The notes under the pieces were generated by a model. That model did no database searches. It was not told the DNA's origin and saw nothing but the letters and a program-made list of their open reading frames with translations. Source: JAZFYD01 sp036443405 (lineage in GTDB: Bacteria; Planctomycetota; PLA2). Taken from it: a DNA stretch of 11,326 nt. Both the position numbers and the translations under genes were made by a program. Where the stretch lies: positions 1-11,326 of the forward strand of contig JAZFYD010000126.1 of the NCBI GenBank assembly GCA_036443405.1. The letters run 5' to 3'. This document shows, piece after piece, positions 8,231 through 11,326 of the stretch (position 1 is the stretch's first letter; the number at the start of each line of letters is the position of its first letter).

Positions 8231-8791
8231 CTATTCGCGCCCGGTGTCGTGGTCGCCGCCTCCTTCTACGAGGCGTTGCAGTTGCCGGCGTGTCATCACC
8301 CACTTGCCGCCGAGCTTTCTCTGCGGAAAGTCGCCGCGTTGAAAACGCTTGCGGACCGCGTCGGCGCTGATGCCGAAGGCGTCTGCGATTCTGGAGACGT
8401 GAATGATGTCCGATGTGGCACGCTGAAGATCGTCGCGAATCTGGCGATCGGGCGCCGTCGGCGAGTTCGTGACATCAAGCGCCATCCCCGCGACGCCCCG
8501 GATCTTGCCGGTGCGCGCGGGCCCGGCGGGAATCGGGCTGAGGCGCGCAAAGTACGTGCGACCGGCCCAATCGGTCTCGTAGCGCATGCCGAACTTGCCA
8601 CTCAGCGCGCGACGATGAAGCACGATGACGAGGTCATCCTCGTCGTAGAAATCGAGGAGGTTCTTCCCCACGATTTCGTTCTGCCCGACCTCCATGTGCT
8701 CGACGGCTTCTCCGACGAACATCTCGTACCGAAGGTCGCTGTCAACGACCCAGAACACCTCGGGTGTAACCGTGTTTGTGTGTTCCCCCAT
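8231..8791 (-). CDS. PAS-domain protein with a C-terminal excisionase-like helix-turn-helix
   Basis: The protein has 186 residues. Residues 9-108 fit a PAS sensor fold: an opening VFWVVDSDLRYEMFVG strand pair, a GKNLLDFYDEDD helix region, and a closing GKIRGVAGMALDVT strand that usually leads into an output helix. A helical linker (about 113-127) joins it to residues 129-176, which resemble the MerR/excisionase helix-turn-helix: SRIADAFGISADAVRKRFQ, then the wing-like RKLGGKWVMTRRQLQRLV. It therefore looks like a small one-component regulator or DNA-binding adaptor with a PAS input. The ligand is unknown, and no conserved heme or flavin residue can be claimed. The start lacks a clear Shine-Dalgarno. 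A perfect 12-base palindrome lies 23-34 bases upstream and could be its own operator. The gene lies 131 bases downstream of the thermonuclease gene on the same strand. Confidence 0.9.
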   Translation of the reverse strand: MGEHTNTVTPEVFWVVDSDLRYEMFVGEAVEHMEVGQNEIVGKNLLDFYDEDDLVIVLHRRALSGKFGMRYETDWAGRTYFARLSPIPAGPARTGKIRGVAGMALDVTNSPTAPDRQIRDDLQRATSDIIHVSRIADAFGISADAVRKRFQRGDFPQRKLGGKWVMTRRQLQRLVEGGGDHDTGRE

Positions 8792-8813
8792 TCGCCTGCC
8801 CCACTCCCGGCCG

Positions 8814-8825
8814 CGCCGCGCGGCG
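8814..8825. promoter_or_regulatory. Perfect palindrome CGCCGCGCGGCG upstream of the PAS/HTH gene, candidate operator
   Basis: This 12-base perfect inverted repeat is 23-34 bases before the start of the PAS/HTH gene, where an autoregulatory operator could sit. It is made only of G and C in a GC-rich genome, so chance is quite possible. Confidence 0.2.
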
Positions 8826-8893
8826 TTCCTGTTTGTTGTGCTGGTCGTAGTTGGCCGGACATCGTAGCAGTCCGTTGAAACAGCGGCCGCAGG

Positions 8894-8922
8894 CCTCCTC
8901 GCGCGAAGAACGCCGCGAGAGG
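8894..8922 (-). terminator. Hairpin right after the thermonuclease-like gene, possible terminator
   Basis: Directly after the TAG stop, CTCGCG pairs with CGCGAG across a loop of about ten bases. CCT/AGG extends the stem beyond a one-base bulge. There is no following T-run on the minus strand, so termination here is uncertain; it may only reduce read-through into the PAS gene. Confidence 0.35.
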
Positions 8923-9522
8923 CTACTTCTGTTTGCGGTTGCGTTTGCGGAACTTATGCGGCGGTTCGAACACCGGGGTCGGCACCGTCTTGGCCGCGCG
9001 GGTCACCTCGGCCGCATAGTCGTCAAAGCCCTGCGGGCCGTAGTATCCGACGTTTTCGTATGCGAGGCCGGCGGCGACCACTGCGGCCGAGATGTTGCTC
9101 CCGTCGACGAAACAGTACGCCAGCGTTCGCCCGTACTTGTCCTTGTCGGCGTGGCGCGCGATCGTCACGACGCTGGCCTCGTCCACGAGCCGTTGCACGA
9201 GCGCGGTCGCCTGGTCGGCATGCGGCTGTTGACTGCCGCGGTGATACGGACTCTCCGCCTCAGGCGCGTCCATGCCGAGCAGACGGATCCTCTCCGACCC
9301 GTGGTACAGCGTGTCGCCGTCCTGCACCTTCAGGCGCGACTTGTCGAGCGTCGGCAGCGAAGCGGTGCGCGAGGTCGCGGGCTGCGTCTCGTTCGCGCCG
9401 GGCGCGTCGGTTCTCGCGCCGCCTACCTGTTTGGCTGCCTGTTGGACGGGCGTTGCAGCTTCGCTGCACGCAAAGAGGCCGATACAGATCGCGACAGACG
9501 TCAGGTGTTGCAGGCGGCGCAT
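8923..9522 (-). CDS. Lipoprotein staphylococcal-nuclease-like (thermonuclease) protein
   Basis: The protein has 199 residues. The N-terminus is a lipoprotein-type signal: basic RR, a hydrophobic core, then LFAC with Cys19 as the likely lipidated residue, although Phe before Ala is atypical. A low-complexity spacer (20-60) precedes an SNase-like OB-fold domain at about 63-160. The key residues of the staphylococcal enzyme have counterparts: Asp68 or Asp70 in QDGDT, Arg80 in RIRLLGMDAPE, Asp85, Glu88, and Arg132 in DKYGRTLAY. The family cuts DNA or RNA using calcium, so an active exported nuclease is likely. The C-terminus is very basic (FRKRNRKQK), which could help nucleic-acid binding. The start at 9522 is chosen for the signal sequence; the frame is open upstream, but that part is Arg/Pro-rich and non-coding in character. 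A TTGACG/CAAAAT promoter ends six bases before the ATG. Confidence 0.93.
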   Translation of the reverse strand: MRRLQHLTSVAICIGLFACSEAATPVQQAAKQVGGARTDAPGANETQPATSRTASLPTLDKSRLKVQDGDTLYHGSERIRLLGMDAPEAESPYHRGSQQPHADQATALVQRLVDEASVVTIARHADKDKYGRTLAYCFVDGSNISAAVVAAGLAYENVGYYGPQGFDDYAAEVTRAAKTVPTPVFEPPHKFRKRNRKQK

Positions 9523-9528
9523 CGCGCC

Positions 9529-9557
9529 ATTTTGGGAACTGGCGGCGAATGCGTCAA
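9529..9557 (-). promoter_or_regulatory. Promoter of the thermonuclease-like gene (TTGACG, 17 bases, CAAAAT)
   Basis: On the minus strand TTGACG (9557-9552) and CAAAAT (9534-9529) are exactly 17 bases apart, the ideal sigma-70 spacing. The -10 ends six bases before the ATG at 9522, so transcription would begin at or near the A of the start codon. This is the best complete promoter in the window. Confidence 0.5.
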
Positions 9558-9596
9558 CCGTGGGTGGAGGGACACGTTCACGCCGCGCACAAGGGA

Positions 9597-9611
9597 CGCG
9601 GTGGCACCGCG
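9597..9611. repeat. Perfect inverted repeat CGCGGTGGCACCGCG in the gap before the thermonuclease gene
   Basis: Seven bases on each side of a central base are perfect inverted complements. As RNA it makes a short CGCGG/CCGCG stem. It lies 27-41 bases after the stop of the Coa1-like gene and 40 bases upstream of the TTGACG box, so it could be a weak terminator or an operator. Confidence 0.3.
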
Positions 9612-9637
9612 AACGCTTGCGCGCGATTTGGCCCGGG

Positions 9638-10198
9638 CTACTTGGGGGCGCCCGCCGGCTCCTTTTTGTCGTCGGGAGCGGGGTCGGCCTTCTTCTCCGT
9701 GGGGGTCGTGCCGCTGGGGGTCGCACTCTCGGCCGGTGTCTTGCCTGCGTCAGGCGTCGCCTCATTGGGCGGAGTCGTCCCTTCCGGGGGCGTGGCGTCC
9801 TTCTTGCCCGCGGGTGTGTCTTCGCCGGCGGGTTTCGCGTCTTCCTTTTTCACAAACACAACCTGGTGAGTCTCGCCCGACTCGAGAACCAGTTCGCCAG
9901 TCAGCAGTCCAGGCGAGTTCTTGTCCTGGCTGGGCTCGGCGTAGAGCACACCCGACGCTTTGGACCCGGAGAGATGAATGATCATCTTGCCTTCGTGTTC
10001 ACGCTGGTCCTCTTCGGACGCTAACCACTCGATATCCACTTCCAAGTCGGAACCGATGTGTTCGAGGATCACCGGATGGTCCTTGAGTTGGTCGTCAAAA
10101 ACCTCGTTCACTTTGTTGTACGTGAACAAGGCGAGACCGCCGCCGAGCAGGCCGATGAGTAGGAACGCCGTGAGACAACCAAGCGCGAATTTGCCCAT
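9638..10198 (-). CDS. Small membrane-anchored Coa1-like protein with a Pro/Thr/Lys-rich tail
   Basis: The protein has 186 residues. Residues 5-26 form a glycine-rich membrane helix directly after the short start MGKF. Residues 33-115 resemble the Coa1 (cytochrome oxidase assembly factor 1) family: a helix with VILEHIGSDLEVD, a strand with KMIIHLSGSKASGVLYAE, then LTGELVLESGE. In that family the domain faces the outside of the inner membrane and takes part in cytochrome oxidase biogenesis. In bacteria such proteins often appear without oxidase genes nearby, as here, so the function is not fixed. The tail (117-186) is low-complexity, made mostly of Pro, Thr, Lys, Glu, Asp, Ala and Gly. The family call rests on pattern memory, not on a search. 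A TAGGCT hexamer ends six bases before the ATG, and no Shine-Dalgarno is present. Confidence 0.88.
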   Translation of the reverse strand: MGKFALGCLTAFLLIGLLGGGLALFTYNKVNEVFDDQLKDHPVILEHIGSDLEVDIEWLASEEDQREHEGKMIIHLSGSKASGVLYAEPSQDKNSPGLLTGELVLESGETHQVVFVKKEDAKPAGEDTPAGKKDATPPEGTTPPNEATPDAGKTPAESATPSGTTPTEKKADPAPDDKKEPAGAPK

Positions 10199-10204
10199 GC
10201 GCCA

Positions 10205-10232
10205 AGCCTAGCAGTCGGCCGCAGCCCCGCAA
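10205..10232 (-). promoter_or_regulatory. Candidate promoter of the Coa1-like gene (TTGCGG, 16 bases, TAGGCT)
   Basis: TTGCGG (10232-10227) and TAGGCT (10210-10205) on the minus strand are 16 bases apart, and the -10 ends six bases before the ATG at 10198. Both boxes match the consensus at only about half their positions, so support comes mainly from position. It lies in the 38-base gap after the YkgJ-like gene. Confidence 0.3.
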
Positions 10233-10257
10233 GCGGTCAGCGAAAGGCGGTCAGCGA
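10233..10257. repeat. Tandem direct repeat (GCGGTCAGCGA, 14-base period) over the YkgJ-like gene stop
   Basis: Two exact 11-base copies begin 14 bases apart, at 10233 and 10247, covering the last codons and stop of the YkgJ-like gene. Because 14 is not a multiple of three, the copies are read in different frames. One encodes SLTA; the other supplies the TGA stop. Confidence 0.6.
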
Positions 10258-10821
10258 CGCGTGGAGTTCGGCGCTGTTGGCGGCATCACGTTCGGGAGTC
10301 AACCCCGACTGAATGGCGGTTGCGGCTTGGCGGAGCCAGGGGTCGGTCGGGACGGCGTCGGTTGGGGTGTCCTCGTCGAACGCGGACTGACAGGCGCCCA
10401 CGTCGGTCGAGGAGTGCGCGCGGCATCGCAGCGGTCGCGCTTCATACGCGGAGCAACCGCCATTGGCGTCCAGAAACGCGCACGGAATCCGCGCGCGGCG
10501 GTACTCGCCTGCATCCAAGCCGGCGGCGCGCGCTGCGTTCGCCGCGATCCGCGCACGGATCTCGTCTGTGACAAACGGCACCAGCGCCGCGACCTCCGGC
10601 GGCGTCACGAGCACCTGAAGATGGCAGCAAAACGCGCAACCGCGCCCACACTCCCACCGCGCGCGGCTCGGCGCATGTACCACCGCCCCATCCAGTCGAA
10701 TCTGCGCCGAGCGTACCGCGTCGGCCGGCGTCGCCGCCGCGCGAGTCGCGCGTTCCTGCGCCAGTCTCAGGCTCACCAGGCTCTGCATGGCTGCGACTCT
10801 ACGAAACCGCTCCAACGGCAT
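10237..10821 (-). CDS. YkgJ-like cysteine-cluster protein (putative metal- or Fe-S-binding)
   Basis: The protein has 194 residues from the ATG at 10821, or 183 from the in-frame ATG at 10788. It has eight cysteines and no others: Cys58, 62, 65 and 66 form CGRGCAFCC, and Cys114, 123, 133 and 144 follow in IPCAF, GGCSAYEARPLRCRAH and VGAC. This arrangement, with the conserved YEARPLRCR, matches the YkgJ/UPF0153 zinc- or iron-chelating family. The family is thought to bind a metal or Fe-S cluster, and its substrate is unknown. The first 50 residues are a variable helical region. No signal peptide is seen, so it should be cytoplasmic. Neither start has a Shine-Dalgarno; a TAGAGT hexamer ends seven bases before the second ATG. 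The first cluster is CX3CX2CC, a slight variant of the usual CX2CX2CC. Confidence 0.93.
   Translation of the reverse strand: MPLERFRRVAAMQSLVSLRLAQERATRAAATPADAVRSAQIRLDGAVVHAPSRARWECGRGCAFCCHLQVLVTPPEVAALVPFVTDEIRARIAANAARAAGLDAGEYRRARIPCAFLDANGGCSAYEARPLRCRAHSSTDVGACQSAFDEDTPTDAVPTDPWLRQAATAIQSGLTPERDAANSAELHASLTAFR
10796..10801 (-). promoter_or_regulatory. Candidate -10 box (TAGAGT) before the internal start of the YkgJ-like gene
   Basis: TAGAGT matches four of six -10 positions and ends seven bases before the ATG at 10788. If used, the real start is leaderless at 10788 and the protein is 183 residues. No -35 is recognisable at normal spacing. Confidence 0.22.
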
Positions 10822-10921
10822 GAGCGCTGCGCCGGACGTCCCGCGCTGCGCGAACTCAAACGCAGCGAACGCAGGGCTCCAACGGCGTCAGCCGTTGGGC
10901 AGACAACACTGCAGCCGTTGG
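10812..10921. repeat. Cluster of four GCCGTTGG / CCAACGGC motifs
   Basis: The 8-base motif occurs as CCAACGGC at 10812-10819 and 10879-10886 and as GCCGTTGG at 10891-10898 and 10914-10921. The two right-hand copies lie in a longer direct repeat, AGCCGTTGGGCA. The cluster fills the gap between the peroxiredoxin and YkgJ-like genes and reaches the first codons of the latter. Confidence 0.6.
10879..10898 (-). terminator. Hairpin CCAACGGC-GTCA-GCCGTTGG after the peroxiredoxin gene
   Basis: A perfect eight-base stem with a four-base loop lies 32-51 bases downstream of the peroxiredoxin stop. It could terminate that transcript, though no T-run follows. Another copy of the right arm (10914-10921) would compete for the same left arm, and a further left-arm copy lies at 10812-10819. 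Confidence 0.45.
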
Positions 10922-10929
10922 GCACCGAC

Positions 10930-11326
10930 TCACGGCTTGTTCGGCTGCGGTGTGATGCGCAGGTAAGGCTTCTGCGTCGTGAACCCTTTCGGGAACTTTG
11001 CCGTCGCCTCTTCGTCCGACAGCGCCGGAAGCACGATGCAATCGTCGCCGTCATTCCAGTTCGCCGGCGTCGCAACCGAGTGGTTCGCGGTCAGCTGCAG
11101 CGAGTCGATGACACGCAAGATCTCGTCGAAGTTGCGGCCCGTCGCGGCCGGATAGGTCAGGGTGAGCTTCACCTTGTTGTCCGGACCGATCACGAACACC
11201 GAGCGCACGGTCATCGTGTCATCCGCCGCCGGGTGGATCATGTCGTAGAGATTCGCGATCTCGCGGTTCTCGTCCGCGATCATCGGGAAGTTCGGTGCGA
11301 TGCCCTGGGTGTCCTCGATGTCCTTG
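10930..11326 (-). CDS. Prx6-type (1-Cys) peroxiredoxin, C-terminal part (5' end beyond the window)
   Basis: The last 131 residues are present. They match the Prx6 subfamily of AhpC/TSA peroxiredoxins closely: a strand with VRSVFVIGPDNKVKLTLTYP, the signature TGRNFDEILRVIDSLQLT, the ATPANWNDGDDCIVLP segment, and the terminal FTTQKPYLRITPQP. These enzymes reduce hydrogen peroxide and organic peroxides with one catalytic cysteine, using an outside thiol donor. That cysteine (in the PxxxTxxC motif) is upstream of the window and cannot be checked. The reading frame is intact to the right edge (KDIEDTQG then APNFPMIADENR), so nothing suggests a broken gene. It is a cytoplasmic antioxidant enzyme by family. 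A hairpin follows the stop, so it is probably transcribed separately from the YkgJ-like gene. Confidence 0.96.
   Translation of the reverse strand, partial: KDIEDTQGIAPNFPMIADENREIANLYDMIHPAADDTMTVRSVFVIGPDNKVKLTLTYPAATGRNFDEILRVIDSLQLTANHSVATPANWNDGDDCIVLPALSDEEATAKFPKGFTTQKPYLRITPQPNKP

Noticed and set aside
8861..8866. TACGAT on the minus strand as a -10 box for the PAS/HTH gene.
   Set aside because: No -35 lies 16-18 bases upstream, and it is about 70 bases before the start with nothing else to support it.
8249..8878. A 209-codon plus-strand open frame opposite the PAS/HTH gene.
   Set aside because: It has no recognisable domain, while the minus strand at the same place encodes a clear PAS and helix-turn-helix protein.
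6147..8884. Exact 13-base repeat CCGTTGAAACAGC at 6147-6159 and 8872-8884.
   Set aside because: About one shared 13-base pair is expected by chance in a window of this length, and the two places share nothing more.
9523..9765. N-terminal extension of the thermonuclease-like protein.
   Set aside because: The added 81 residues are Arg/Pro-rich, overlap the tail of the Coa1-like gene and would bury the lipoprotein signal that starts at 9522.

Overview
This is a gene-dense, high-GC bacterial window with nine protein-coding genes. No RNA gene, CRISPR array, insertion sequence or phage gene is visible, and no stretch longer than about 130 bases lacks a gene. The sequence does not fix the taxon. 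An FHA-plus-membrane protein, a very large exported orphan and a multi-domain carboxypeptidase-regulatory-like protein would fit Planctomycetota or a similar large-genome Gram-negative lineage such as Myxococcota. That placement is inference.

Left half (1-8182). A very large gene on the minus strand runs off the left edge; its first 1483 codons are present. It encodes an exported, mostly helical protein of unknown function with a glycine-rich hydrophobic segment near its middle. Divergent from it, across only 38 bases, is a plus-strand unit of three genes: an FHA-domain protein with three C-terminal membrane helices, a membrane-anchored coiled-coil protein overlapping it by 4 bases, and a membrane-anchored protein of stacked beta-sandwich modules 25 bases further on. 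All four look membrane-bound or exported. Together they may form an envelope complex with a phosphothreonine-sensing partner. This is the best candidate here for something undescribed.

Right half (8183-11326). Five minus-strand genes converge on the plus-strand unit across a 48-base gap holding a GC-rich hairpin, probably a two-way terminator. In transcription order they are: a Prx6-type peroxiredoxin (5' end beyond the window), a YkgJ-like cysteine-cluster protein, a small Coa1-like membrane protein, a lipoprotein thermonuclease homologue, and a PAS protein with an excisionase-like helix-turn-helix. They look like housekeeping, redox and regulatory genes with several separate promoters rather than one operon.

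A pattern crosses both halves. Several start codons lack a Shine-Dalgarno sequence and instead have a -10-like hexamer ending 6-8 bases upstream (TATAAT, TAGAAT, CAAAAT, TAGGCT, TAGAGT). This suggests leaderless transcripts are common in this genome.
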